Positions 34,469-43,954 of a DNA stretch of 62,081 bases are shown here, piece after piece; position 1 is the stretch's first letter; every line of letters begins with the position of its first letter. Source of the stretch: Pseudobdellovibrionaceae bacterium (GTDB taxonomy: Bacteria; Bdellovibrionota; Bdellovibrionia; Bdellovibrionales; UBA1609); contig JAUVAX010000012.1 in NCBI GenBank assembly GCA_030591685.1, forward strand, positions 1 to 62,081, written 5' to 3'. The position numbers and the translations under genes are program-made. Below the pieces are notes generated by a model. That model was not told the DNA's origin. It worked only from the letters and a program-made list of their open reading frames with translations, and did no database searches.

Positions 34469-35466
34469 GTCACGCTCTTTTGCTCAGCGCAGGCCTCGGG
34501 ACACGACTGCGCCCTTATACAGATATTTTACCCAAGCCCGCTATACCTTTTTTTAATATCCCCATGGCGGGCTTTAGTTTTTATTATGCAAAGCTTTCAG
34601 GGGTGAGCCACTTTCACATCAACACCCACCACTTGCCTCAGGCCGTAAAATCAGCCTATCAAAATTTATCGAGCCCCGAGACTACGCTTAGTTTTTTTCA
34701 TGAAAACACGCTTATGGGCAGCGGCGGAGCTCTTTGGGGATTTAAAGAAACTCTAGGGTCACAAAACAGCTTTCTACTCGTAAATTCAGACAGTATTTTT
34801 CTGTCCCCTTCTAAAAATGAGCTCTCTGAACTCGCTAAGTCCCATAAAAACTCAGAGGCCCTGGCGAGTGTTCTACTTATGCCCTTCCCCGACGACAATA
34901 CCGATCGATCGGCTTGCTGGGTAGACGACAACTCGCAAGTAGTTACCTTTGGGACGTCCTGCTCCCACCCTACAGCACGGCCCTTTCATTACTGCGGGGC
35001 CATGGCTCTCTCAAGCCGAGCTTACAATTATTTGCCAGAAGGGGCGTCAAATATTCTTTATGACGTTTTATTGCCCGCAAAGCAAAGGGGTGAAAAAATT
35101 AATGCTCTTATAAGCCCCTCTCTTTTTTGGCACGAAACAGGAAACATCAAAGACTACTTTAAAGCCACCGATTATTTAGTTACTCAACTTGATACAAACT
35201 CACCCCTCGGACAGGAGCTTTTTTTAGTACTAAAGAGTTTTCATAATGACATGGAGATCAAAACCACTCCGTCCAATGCCCTTGTTATCGGCAGCAAGGA
35301 TTTATTAAAAAATTTGGATTCTAATAAATTAAACTTTAAAAACTATTTTATTGCGGGTAATAATGTTTCAGTTTCAGGTTCGGGAATTCTTGACCGCGTT
35401 ATAGTAAACGAAGGGGTTCGCCTTGAGCTTAAAGAAACCCTCGCTCATGAGCTTATTTTAAAATAA
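34465..35466 (+). CDS. murU: MurNAc-1-phosphate uridylyltransferase-like nucleotidyltransferase, MurU-like
   Basis: 333 aa. N-terminal nucleotidyltransferase with LSAGLGTRLRPYTDILPKP and the NSDSIF metal site. Partner of the AmgK-like kinase: together they make UDP-MurNAc from MurNAc without the usual GlcNAc-derived route. It is about 100 residues longer than typical MurU; the extra C-terminal part (GNNVSVSGSGILDRVIVNEG) looks like a left-handed beta-helix segment. Could also be a more general sugar-1-phosphate nucleotidyltransferase; the coupling to amgK favours MurU. Confidence 0.75.
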   Translation: MSHALLLSAGLGTRLRPYTDILPKPAIPFFNIPMAGFSFYYAKLSGVSHFHINTHHLPQAVKSAYQNLSSPETTLSFFHENTLMGSGGALWGFKETLGSQNSFLLVNSDSIFLSPSKNELSELAKSHKNSEALASVLLMPFPDDNTDRSACWVDDNSQVVTFGTSCSHPTARPFHYCGAMALSSRAYNYLPEGASNILYDVLLPAKQRGEKINALISPSLFWHETGNIKDYFKATDYLVTQLDTNSPLGQELFLVLKSFHNDMEIKTTPSNALVIGSKDLLKNLDSNKLNFKNYFIAGNNVSVSGSGILDRVIVNEGVRLELKETLAHELILK

Positions 35467-35753
35467 AGGGCTTACATTATCGATATGGATGCCCCCCTGT
35501 GTAACCATTGATGACGCCCCGCAGGCGATGGGCTGAATCCTAATGAATGGCCGGAAGCGTTGTTCTGCCAACCTAAGAGCCTTATAAAAGACATCACATC
35601 TGGTGTTTTTTATGCCCTTTTGAGAACTCTGAGTCATAAATGTCCTTGGCCGCCGGACCGCGCATTAACTAAATCCCCATGAACTTTAGTTGGAGAAATT
35701 TTCAGTCAATGGTATTAACTTTGTAAAATTTTTCTGTAAAGAGGAGCCTTCAA

Positions 35754-36158
35754 ATGAAAATGAAACGGTCCAATAAGGCCATAATTGCCTTTTTAATACC
35801 CTCAAGCCTGGCCTTTATATATTTCTATCCACGGTTCCTAATTAGCTGGCTAGGCAAAGATAACCCGTGGACTAGTTTTTTATATCAATACACCTTTGGG
35901 TTTATATTTTTTGGCCTAGGTATTTTGTTAATTTTACGCACAAAGGCTGCTGTGCCCGGGCGAGGCCGAGATAGCCTGTGGTTAAAAATACTCTTTGCTG
36001 GGTTTTTGTTTTTCTTTACTCTACATGCCGCATGGGTGGCCGCCTCTCTGTACTTACCTACTCGGCAGGAGGCTCTGAGAAAAAGCAATACAGCCCTTCT
36101 TTTACCTGCAAATAAAATCCAAAATCAAATCACACTACAAAAAAAGGGGGCTCACTAA
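35754..36158 (+). CDS. Small membrane protein preceding an SSS symporter
   Basis: 134 aa with about three transmembrane segments (about 9-27, 43-60 and 77-98) and a polar C-terminal tail. GAGGAG eight bases before the ATG. Its TAA overlaps the symporter ATG by one base, so it is likely a companion subunit of that transporter, as small DUF4212-type proteins are for some acetate-type symporters; length and membrane count differ from those, so family is not claimed. Confidence 0.6.
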   Translation: MKMKRSNKAIIAFLIPSSLAFIYFYPRFLISWLGKDNPWTSFLYQYTFGFIFFGLGILLILRTKAAVPGRGRDSLWLKILFAGFLFFFTLHAAWVAASLYLPTRQEALRKSNTALLLPANKIQNQITLQKKGAH

Positions 36159-38056
36159 TGGGGGAGTTTGGCATTAGTCTTTCTAGTGAGGCAACAACAG
36201 TTATTGCTCTCGTGGCCATTGTATACGTGATTATTATTACTACTTTTGGTGGTTACTTTGCGCGATTTAATAATAACATTAACGACTTTTTCTATTCAGG
36301 CCAACGTTTTGCCTGGTGGTTACCTGCTGCCAGCATGGTCGCAACGGGTATCGGATCGTACAGTTATTTAAAATACTCAGAGCAGGGTTTTAACACAGGC
36401 ATGAGCAGCACAATGACCTATATGAATGATTGGTTTATTGTCCCCTTTTTCATTTTTGGCTGGCTACCCATTATTTATTTTGCTCGCATCAAGTCCATCC
36501 CGGAGTATTTTGAAAAACGATTTAACACAACGGCTCGATATATTTCGTTAGTTATCATTTTAGCGTACATGTTTTTTTACATTGGCTACAACCTCTACAC
36601 AATAAGCCTCGCAATGCAGGGGATGTTTGGCGTACCCATTATGCAGTCAGCCGTTGTGCTCGCCATATTCTTAGGGGCCTATGTGACTTTTGGCGGCCAA
36701 ACAGCCGTCATTTTCACGGATCTCTTTCAGGGGTTTATGCTTTATCTTGCGGGCGGGTTAGCCATTTTTGCTGGTATATATGCCTTAGGAGGGTTTGGTG
36801 AGTGGTGGGGCTGGTTACCTGTTTCCCACAGGCTCCCCTTTGTACATCTCACCGATAACCCTAAGTTTAATACCGCCGGTCTTTTTTGGGGCGAAGCCTT
36901 GGCCGGAAGCATTGCTTTTACTTTTATGAACCAAGGGTTCATCATGAGATACTTAACAATTAAAAGTGTCGACGAGGGCCGAAAGGCTGGGTTTTTTAAC
37001 ATCCTTGTCACCCTGCCTTTATCCGCTGTTATTGTCGGCGCCGTGGGTTGGATCGGCAAAGCTCTTGTTGAAAAACAACAGGCCCTCGGAAAGCTCGATG
37101 GCATTAATTTAATTGATATCCACAACACCTTTCATACCTTTTTAGTCGTATGCTGGGAGACTGTATATCAAAACCCATGGGTGTTTGGATTTATTATCGC
37201 AGCCCTCATGGCGGCCCTTATGTCGACCATTGATACACTCATTAACGCTTGCGCCGCCATTGGTATATATGACCTCTACAAACCTTTATTTAAAAAGCAG
37301 GCCTCTGACCAACATTATTTGAAGGCGGCAAGATGGGCCTCAATAATATCTACGGCTATTGGCTTAATACTCGTGTTTTGGTTTAAGGAGCAAAAGGGCA
37401 GCTTAATGTCTATTCACTATAAGGGAATTATGGTTATTATACCCTCTATAGTAACGACCATATTTTTAGGCGCCTTTTGGCGAGGCTTTACTCCTATTGC
37501 CGCTTGCGTTTCTATGGTCTCGGGGAGTCTGATTACTCTCTCTACCGTTTACTTCCCTTGGATGATTGATGGCATTGCTAGCTTTGTTTCTGGCCCTGAA
37601 AATGGTGAGTACATTTATTTAAGAGCTCTTTTTGGTATGTGCATCACAACTGTGATTGGCGTAGGCACATCATTTGTCACCCCTCTAAAACCAAAAGATG
37701 ACATTGTTGGCTTAACAATAGATACCCTTGATCAATCAATGACTCGCTACAAGGGGGGCAAGCCTAATTTTAAAATTGGCGAAAAAGTCAAAGCCCTGAC
37801 TGTTAAACTTGACGAAACAGTTGGCGACAAACAGGTCCAACTCTCCCCAGCAGTAATGGGTCGACTTGGCGCTAATGATGGCGACTTAATTTACATGGAA
37901 GACTCGCGCTGGTGGCTCGGCGGATTGCGCTCAGAGCACGTAAAGGCCTTTGCAAACACTGAACTGCCTGACAATGAGGCCGCTTTTTCAAAAGAGACCC
38001 ACAGAAGGGCTTACATGCTTAGTGATCGCCTGGTTACATTAGAAAAAATATTTTAA
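36158..38056 (+). CDS. Sodium:solute symporter (SSS family)
   Basis: 632 aa. About 13 membrane segments with SSS features (NDFFYSGQRFAWWLPAASMVATGIGSY near the start, and FGGQTAVIFTDLFQGFMLY). Imports a small solute with sodium; substrate unknown. A cytoplasmic C-terminal domain of about 90 residues (VQLSPAVMGRLGANDGDLIYM then RWWLGGLRSEHVKA) is not part of the core fold. It forms one unit with the small membrane protein upstream (TAATG overlap). Confidence 0.88.
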   Translation: MGEFGISLSSEATTVIALVAIVYVIIITTFGGYFARFNNNINDFFYSGQRFAWWLPAASMVATGIGSYSYLKYSEQGFNTGMSSTMTYMNDWFIVPFFIFGWLPIIYFARIKSIPEYFEKRFNTTARYISLVIILAYMFFYIGYNLYTISLAMQGMFGVPIMQSAVVLAIFLGAYVTFGGQTAVIFTDLFQGFMLYLAGGLAIFAGIYALGGFGEWWGWLPVSHRLPFVHLTDNPKFNTAGLFWGEALAGSIAFTFMNQGFIMRYLTIKSVDEGRKAGFFNILVTLPLSAVIVGAVGWIGKALVEKQQALGKLDGINLIDIHNTFHTFLVVCWETVYQNPWVFGFIIAALMAALMSTIDTLINACAAIGIYDLYKPLFKKQASDQHYLKAARWASIISTAIGLILVFWFKEQKGSLMSIHYKGIMVIIPSIVTTIFLGAFWRGFTPIAACVSMVSGSLITLSTVYFPWMIDGIASFVSGPENGEYIYLRALFGMCITTVIGVGTSFVTPLKPKDDIVGLTIDTLDQSMTRYKGGKPNFKIGEKVKALTVKLDETVGDKQVQLSPAVMGRLGANDGDLIYMEDSRWWLGGLRSEHVKAFANTELPDNEAAFSKETHRRAYMLSDRLVTLEKIF

Positions 38057-38077
38057 CTCACTCTATACTATCTTTTT

Positions 38078-38108
38078 TAGAGCACTCTTTTTTTAAAAGG
38101 TGCTCTAA
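38078..38108. repeat. Inverted repeat between convergent symporter and spoVR genes
   Basis: Nine-base arms TTAGAGCAC and GTGCTCTAA with an AT-only loop of about 13 bases. No T-run follows on the plus strand and only A follows on the minus strand, so a classical intrinsic terminator is not clear, but it lies exactly where convergent transcripts should end. Confidence 0.45.
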
Positions 38109-38169
38109 AGCTTCAGGTGTTTTGTCGGTTTAAGACGCTTTTTGAGCTTCTAAACATGGACGAGGTGAT

Positions 38170-39690
38170 TTATTTACTCTCTTCAGAGCTCGTCGATTGT
38201 TCTGTGTTTTTAGATGTTTTAGAAAGGGCGAAGGACTTAAATTCGTTGCCATCGAAGCGAAAAATTCTTTGCTCCCCCTCCATGACAGTTGCCAAACTAA
38301 TAGGCTTTGTCCATATGGCATAAATGTTTTTCATTGTAGCCTCCATAAAATCAGGCTGCATGTCTACGCCTTCAAATAGGTGAGTCAATAGTAACTCGCC
38401 TCGGTTTTCAAAATTAGCGTCTACCACCTGAATAATGGGCTGGCCAAAGTTAGTGAGCTGAAATAAAAACTTTGCCTTTACGGCCTTAAAGTCCCTGGTA
38501 TCTATCTCAAATTTACCCGATCTCTTATTAAATTTATAAACAAACATTTTATTTTCAACACAAAAGTCCTCTGTTAAAAATTCATCAATAAAAGTAACGT
38601 CATTAAAATCCCTTCGGACTTCGAAAATTTTATCTCTCCCCTGACCTAATTTTTTATTCCAATGGGCTTTTTCCCTTAAATCATTACAGCTCTCCCACTC
38701 GGGCCCAAACTGCCCCTTGTCCCAGCGAGTTTTTATATTTCTAAACAGCTCAATGCCGACCTTATAAGGGTTAAATCCACCGGGCTGCATAGCCATGGTT
38801 CCACTATGTCGATCTGCAAAATCTATAATTTCTGAGTCTTCCATGATTTGCTCTGTCATTAACTTTGAATGCCAAAAAGAGGCCCACCCCTCATTCATAA
38901 TTTTCGTCATTCCTTGAGGAGCAAAGTAATAGGCCTCATCCCTTATAATCGAAAGCACATCTCTTTGCCAATCCTCTAGGGGCGCGTACATCATCATAAA
39001 TTGTAAAATATCTTTTGTTGGCTCAGAGGGGAATCGCTTCGAACCCTCACTTGCACCGCTGCCTGTACCCTCTGGGCTTAAAAAATCCTTCATATACTCT
39101 TTATTAACTTCAAAGCCTTCTGGCTTAACCGGCTCTGGGTCAATTTTTGGCACGTCCTCTTTAACGATCTCTATTTTATTTTTTGCATAAGGGGCGTGAC
39201 GATCAATTAAGTTTTCAACACTAAGGCATTTATCAATAAACTCCTCTACAATGTTTTGACCGTATCTATCTACGTAACGGCGAACTCTTGTTGAGTGATT
39301 CGCCATGGCGTCCATCATTTTACGGTTTGTTTGCGAAAACCACTGATTATTTTTAAAAAAGTCACTGTGACCATAGACATGAGCCATGACTAATTTTTGA
39401 TCTAAAAATTCATTGCCATCCATCAAATAGGCATAACAGGGGTCTGTATTAATCACTAATTCATAAATTTTAGATAATCCGTACTGGTATGATTTTGAAA
39501 GTTGCTCGTAATCCATACCAAAGCGCCAATGAGGGTATCTCACCGGGAACCCACCGTAAGCTGCCACTTGATTTAATGTTTTATAATCAACAAGTTCAAA
39601 TATGGTTTCAAAAAAGTCTAAGCCAACATCTTTTGCAATTTTACAAATTTTCTTTCGCTCACTTTCTAGCTCTGGAGTTATGTTTCCCAT
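38170..39690 (-). CDS. spoVR: SpoVR family protein
   Basis: 506 aa, close to the usual SpoVR/YcgB length. Family stretches HVYGHSDFFKNN (about 108-119), NEGWASFWHS and MQPGGFNPYKVG are easy to see. The family is required for spore cortex in Bacillus and is widespread with PrkA and YeaH in non-sporulating bacteria; biochemical role unknown. Last gene of prkA-yeaH-spoVR; its ATG shares one base with the yeaH stop. Confidence 0.95.
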   Translation of the reverse strand: MGNITPELESERKKICKIAKDVGLDFFETIFELVDYKTLNQVAAYGGFPVRYPHWRFGMDYEQLSKSYQYGLSKIYELVINTDPCYAYLMDGNEFLDQKLVMAHVYGHSDFFKNNQWFSQTNRKMMDAMANHSTRVRRYVDRYGQNIVEEFIDKCLSVENLIDRHAPYAKNKIEIVKEDVPKIDPEPVKPEGFEVNKEYMKDFLSPEGTGSGASEGSKRFPSEPTKDILQFMMMYAPLEDWQRDVLSIIRDEAYYFAPQGMTKIMNEGWASFWHSKLMTEQIMEDSEIIDFADRHSGTMAMQPGGFNPYKVGIELFRNIKTRWDKGQFGPEWESCNDLREKAHWNKKLGQGRDKIFEVRRDFNDVTFIDEFLTEDFCVENKMFVYKFNKRSGKFEIDTRDFKAVKAKFLFQLTNFGQPIIQVVDANFENRGELLLTHLFEGVDMQPDFMEATMKNIYAIWTKPISLATVMEGEQRIFRFDGNEFKSFALSKTSKNTEQSTSSEESK

Positions 39691-40784
39691 TACCGCCCTT
39701 TCCCTAGAAAGTCCTTAATTGAGTTTACTATTTTTTCTCGACTCTCAATTCTACTAACAACAACACTTTCATCATTTGGAAATGATTTTTCTAGATCTTT
39801 AGAAAACTGACCACTCCCATATTTACTCTCAACCTGCCCATAACAAAACATATTAGTAAAGGGCTTAAAGAAGTCCTGAATAAGATTAATGCAAATGCGT
39901 GTATCTTCGCCGCTCCAATTGTCACCGTCAGAAAAATGAAACGGGTAAATGTTCCACTCTTGTGGGGAGAACTCTTCATCAATTAATTTTTTACATAATT
40001 TATAGGCCGAACTAATTAGAGTCCCTCCGGACTCACTAGTTGAAAAAAAGGTCTTTTCATCAACCTCCTTGGCGGCGGCATCATGAATAATAAACCGTGT
40101 CTCCAGGCCTTTATAGTTTTTCTTTAACCATGCATTAATCCAAAAGCTCTCTAGCCTGACAATTTGTTTTTGCTCTTCACCCATAGAGCCAGAGACATCC
40201 ATCATATAAATAACAACGGCATTTGTTCTTGGCTTACTTGATTTTTTAAACGACTTATATCGCATGTCTCTTTTTATCGGTATAATAACTGGGTCATCAG
40301 GGTCATAGGTGCCACTAGCAATTGACCTTTTAAGGGCTTCTTTATATGAGGATTTAAAATGTCTCAGCCCCTCAGGCCCTACCGGCGCTCTCCCTGAGTA
40401 CTTGAGGGCCTCTGAGTTAAGGCGGCTAAGCCCCTTGGGCTCAATTTTTGGCAGCTCTAACTCGTCGCCCATAATTTCAGCCAACTCCTCAATTGAGACC
40501 TCTGCCTCTAAAACATGCTCGCCCTCTGCGTTGCCGGCCTCACCCTTACCGTCACCCTCACCTGAGGCCTCGCCGGATTCGCCCTCTCCTTGGCCAACGC
40601 CGCCCTGCTGTTTAGGGCCATATTTAAATTTTGGTATGTCAATTGATGGTATCGGTATTTTGATAAAATCGTTTTCTTGTTTGCCGATCATTTCGCCATT
40701 TGAAATATACTTTTTAAAATTTTTCTTTATGCGGCCTCTAATAATATCTCGAAACCGCTTATGGTCTTCAACTATCGACATCAA
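39690..40784 (-). CDS. yeaH: YeaH/DUF444 family protein
   Basis: 364 aa. Basic N-terminus typical of DUF444 ([17 protein letters not shown]), a Gly/Glu-rich stretch (about 60-100), then a VWA-like domain with the metal-site pattern [14 protein letters not shown] and [12 protein letters not shown]. Members are co-encoded with PrkA and SpoVR and are linked to stationary-phase and nitrogen-stress survival in E. coli. One-base overlap with spoVR and 28 bases after prkA. Confidence 0.92.
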   Translation of the reverse strand: MMSIVEDHKRFRDIIRGRIKKNFKKYISNGEMIGKQENDFIKIPIPSIDIPKFKYGPKQQGGVGQGEGESGEASGEGDGKGEAGNAEGEHVLEAEVSIEELAEIMGDELELPKIEPKGLSRLNSEALKYSGRAPVGPEGLRHFKSSYKEALKRSIASGTYDPDDPVIIPIKRDMRYKSFKKSSKPRTNAVVIYMMDVSGSMGEEQKQIVRLESFWINAWLKKNYKGLETRFIIHDAAAKEVDEKTFFSTSESGGTLISSAYKLCKKLIDEEFSPQEWNIYPFHFSDGDNWSGEDTRICINLIQDFFKPFTNMFCYGQVESKYGSGQFSKDLEKSFPNDESVVVSRIESREKIVNSIKDFLGKGR

Positions 40785-40812
40785 TGTCCCCTAAGCTCTA
40801 AAAAAACCTGCA

Positions 40813-42897
40813 CTACCCTTGCTCTTTAACATCTCCTCTGGCGAAAATGCTGGATACATAGTTTAACACATCCGTTGCTGATACCTCATCGTACCCAAAC
40901 TCTTTAATCAGCCTTGTTTTGACTATATCTATTTTTTCTTGTGTTTCTTTGTCTGCCATAGATGAGACAAGGGTTGTTAACTTTATAGTGTCCTTTTGGT
41001 CTTCAAATAATTTTTGCTCTAAGGCCTTATTAAGACGAGAATTTGTTCGGTAATCAAATTTTTTGCCGTCTAGAGAGATCGCTCCAATGTAGTTCATTAT
41101 CTCACGGCGAAAATCATCTTTGCGACTTTCAGGGATTTCTATTTTTTCCTCAATTGAGCGCATCACCCTTTCGTCAGGATCTTCGTCCCTACCTGTAAAT
41201 TGGTTTCGCACCTTTTCTTTTTGAGTGTAAGCCTTGATGTTGTCTATGTAATTGCCGCAAAGCCTCTGAAGGGCTCCTTCGTCGGCACTAATAGCTCTTT
41301 GCACCTCTGACTTAATGATCTCCTCATACTCTTGTCTTACTACGTTTAGTAGCTCTCGATACTCAGCCTTTAGCTCTTCGTTTGAAATAAGCGAATGGCT
41401 CTTTAGCCCAGACTCGAGTTCATTTAATATCATAAAAGGGTTCACTGAGCCTTTATTAATTTTTTGCGCATTAACAATCGCATTAGAGATTTTATCTTGT
41501 ATATATCTTGGCGAGATTCCGTCTAAGCCCTCTCTAAAGGCTTCTTTTCGAAGCTCCTTTACATTGTCCTCAGTATAGTTGGGGAGCGCCTTGCCATTAT
41601 AAAGTTTTAACTTTTGCACTCTTGTTAAGTTAGACTTTTTAGATTTTTCAAGCCGGGTTAAGATCGCCCACATGGCCGCCATCTCAATTGTATGAGGGGC
41701 AACGCTCACTCCTCTTAATTTTCTAGAATTAAAATCTTTTTTATAAATTTTAATTTCATGATCTAACTTCGTAATATAGGGTATATCAATTTTTACGGTC
41801 CTGTCCCTTAGGGCCTCCATAAATTCATTATCTTGAAGACGTCTATACTCTGGCTCGTTGGTGTGCCCAATTATAACTTCATCAATATGAGTTTGTGCAA
41901 ACTTCTTTGGCTTAATTGTATGCTCTTGCGAAGCGCTTAATAAATCATATAAAAACGCTACGTCCAGCTTTAACACTTCAACAAACTCAATCATCCCTCT
42001 ATTTGCGACATTAAACTCGCCATCAAAATTAAAGGCTCTCGGGTCTGAGTCTGAACCATACTGAGCTATTTTTCTGTAATTAATGTCACCTGTAAGCTCT
42101 GTTGAGTCCTGGTTTTTTTCGTCTTTAGGTTGAAAGGTTCCGATGCCAATTCTATCGGCCTCACTCAGCACTAGTCTTTTCACACGGACGTGCTCCAAAA
42201 CACTCACTAACTCCCCATTATAATGCTCCATCAATGCGTTAAATATAAATCGACTCGGGGGGCATATGTCCCCCTCCACCTTTACTTTAAATTCTGAGTC
42301 TGCTGATTTGTTTATTTGCTCAAATACTTTTTCGCGCATTTCTTTTGGTATTAAAAGTAAGGGGTCCTCGTGCATTGGGCTTTCAAAAACTCTCACGCCT
42401 TCACCAAAAATATGACCTAAACTTCCCGCCTCGTCGACCCACTCAAAAGTATACATGGCCCCTTGCGGTTTTTTTGAATACAGCTCGACGCCCTTTTTTA
42501 ATAAACGACAAATTGTCGACTTAGCGCTCCCTACAGGCCCGTGCAACAGGATCACTCTTTTTTCAGTACCATAGCCAAGCGCCGCTGACCTCAATACATT
42601 TACAAGTTTCATTAAAGCTATGTCTAAACCAAACACAGCATCTTTACCTTCGTTGCCAAGGTCTTCAAAAAATTTATAATGATAAATTTCTTTTTTTGCA
42701 TCTATGTATGACTCTTCACCCGCCTCTACAACCATGTCATATAATCGCTCATATGCATTTCTTGTAATTTTAGGGTCCTTTTTTATTAACTCAAGGTAGT
42801 CATCAAAACTCCCCTTCCAGTTAAAATCATCATACGTCTTTTCATCTTGAAGGTTGGCAACAAGGTCCTTGACCTGTAATTTTGAATCTAAACTCAT
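40813..42897 (-). CDS. prkA: PrkA serine protein kinase / AAA protein
   Basis: 694 aa, somewhat longer than E. coli YeaG (about 640). AAA-type Walker A GPVGSAKS (120-127), an EWVDEAG stretch shortly after, and the C-terminal PrkA kinase-like region. PrkA phosphorylates serine in Bacillus and YeaG does so under nutrient stress. First gene of the three-gene operon, so its promoter should be in the 42898-43255 gap. Confidence 0.94.
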   Translation of the reverse strand: MSLDSKLQVKDLVANLQDEKTYDDFNWKGSFDDYLELIKKDPKITRNAYERLYDMVVEAGEESYIDAKKEIYHYKFFEDLGNEGKDAVFGLDIALMKLVNVLRSAALGYGTEKRVILLHGPVGSAKSTICRLLKKGVELYSKKPQGAMYTFEWVDEAGSLGHIFGEGVRVFESPMHEDPLLLIPKEMREKVFEQINKSADSEFKVKVEGDICPPSRFIFNALMEHYNGELVSVLEHVRVKRLVLSEADRIGIGTFQPKDEKNQDSTELTGDINYRKIAQYGSDSDPRAFNFDGEFNVANRGMIEFVEVLKLDVAFLYDLLSASQEHTIKPKKFAQTHIDEVIIGHTNEPEYRRLQDNEFMEALRDRTVKIDIPYITKLDHEIKIYKKDFNSRKLRGVSVAPHTIEMAAMWAILTRLEKSKKSNLTRVQKLKLYNGKALPNYTEDNVKELRKEAFREGLDGISPRYIQDKISNAIVNAQKINKGSVNPFMILNELESGLKSHSLISNEELKAEYRELLNVVRQEYEEIIKSEVQRAISADEGALQRLCGNYIDNIKAYTQKEKVRNQFTGRDEDPDERVMRSIEEKIEIPESRKDDFRREIMNYIGAISLDGKKFDYRTNSRLNKALEQKLFEDQKDTIKLTTLVSSMADKETQEKIDIVKTRLIKEFGYDEVSATDVLNYVSSIFARGDVKEQG

Positions 42898-43255
42898 ATG
42901 GACCCCCTATTGACTGTTACGCTTTAATGCCTGGCCTGCTGACTCGTTCAAACAGGCCCTACTCTAATTATGCCTAAAGGCCAAAAAATGGGCAATAAAA
43001 GTTAAAAAAAAATTAATATTGTTCGCTTTTTCAGGACTACAGAGGCCATTTTTTTAATTTGTACTATTTTAAGATTTTATTAACCTTTTTAAGAACAGGA
43101 TGTTTTTTGTATTATTACCGTCCCGTTTTTGCTCAAACAACACTTCAAGTGAACTTTAAATCGAAGGTGGCGGCTGCCGCCTTAAGGGGGTGTTCATTTG
43201 CCTTGCGATAATACCAGAGCTAACAAAACTATTGAGTATACCGCTAGCCATTAGG
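42898..43255. other. 358-base gap upstream of prkA with no gene seen
   Basis: Should hold the prkA promoter. Contains a GC-rich dyad GGCGGCTGCCGCC at 43169-43181, close to the end of the neighbouring minus-strand lipoprotein gene, and a long AT-rich part (43000-43100). No plausible small gene or RNA fold recognised. Confidence 0.4.
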
Positions 43256-43954
43256 CTAGAGCGCTTTTGTGCGAAACGATTTGGGCTTTATAAATCGAAA
43301 AGCACCTGGCTTAATTTTGTTTTTAAATTTTTTAAAATTCAATTGCAGCTCAGCATTGGGGTGTTTAATGCTGATTACTCTTCTCGACCCAGCTCTTTTG
43401 CTCCATGCTACTTTTATATGAGTTTTTTCATTTGAACACTCGCTCAACTGACCGCTTGTTTTTTGACAACGCCATCCCTTAGACTCTGGTTTTGTTTCAA
43501 ACAAAATCCCATAAAAATCGCTAGGGTTTATGGGTAAATTAAATAATGGCTTGAAAGATGTTTTACTGGGTGGACCCGTATAATAAACCCTTTTTCTCAT
43601 ATCAATGAGTTCAAATTTTTTGGGGGTAAGTTTAAAGCTCCCGAGGTGATCCCCAAGTGGAGATATTAAATCCATTTTAAGCTTTTCGTTTTTTATAGCG
43701 TACACATCAATAATTGCCACGTAAGTGTTTGAGCGAGCTTTGTCTTTTATGAGTGCTCGAACTTCCCATTGCCCTTCTGTCAGGGTTAAATAATTGGTTT
43801 GAAAGGTTTGGCACCCTGTAAAAATAAAAACGGCACAAATTAATAGTAAATTATTTTTTGTTGCCTGTAGATGCGGGCAAACGTCTTTGAAAAACAGGGA
43901 TTTGATTTTCAATTGCTGAAAGTTTAGATTTAATTTTTTCAATTTTAATGGCAT
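43256..43954 (-). CDS. LolB-like outer-membrane lipoprotein
   Basis: Up to 232 aa. A lipobox FIFTGC with Cys48 lies far from the longest start, so the true start is probably inside, for example TTG at 43912 (residue 15). Whichever is right, the 5' end overlaps the TPR gene by more than 50 bases. The mature domain (WEVRALIKDKARSNTYVAIIDVYA, MDLISPLGDHLGSFKLT, KFELIDMRKRVYY) has the look of LolB/DUF4292 beta-barrel-like lipid carriers that receive lipoproteins at the outer membrane; the match is by pattern only. C-terminus is Lys-rich. Confidence 0.6.
   Translation of the reverse strand: MPLKLKKLNLNFQQLKIKSLFFKDVCPHLQATKNNLLLICAVFIFTGCQTFQTNYLTLTEGQWEVRALIKDKARSNTYVAIIDVYAIKNEKLKMDLISPLGDHLGSFKLTPKKFELIDMRKRVYYTGPPSKTSFKPLFNLPINPSDFYGILFETKPESKGWRCQKTSGQLSECSNEKTHIKVAWSKRAGSRRVISIKHPNAELQLNFKKFKNKIKPGAFRFIKPKSFRTKAL

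Noticed and set aside
35467-35753. Known riboswitch in the symporter leader
   Set aside because: None of the conserved cores I know (TPP, cobalamin, glycine, SAM, c-di-GMP-I) can be matched.
38117-38379. Short frames around the spoVR 3' end
   Set aside because: Overlap the end of spoVR and the convergent gap; no support.
40309-40794. 161-codon plus-strand frame over yeaH
   Set aside because: Antisense to the Gly/Glu-rich part of YeaH; Pro/Ser-rich translation is typical of such shadows.
43190-43435. 81-codon plus-strand frame over the LolB-like gene end
   Set aside because: Antisense; the minus-strand gene has a lipobox and better protein features.
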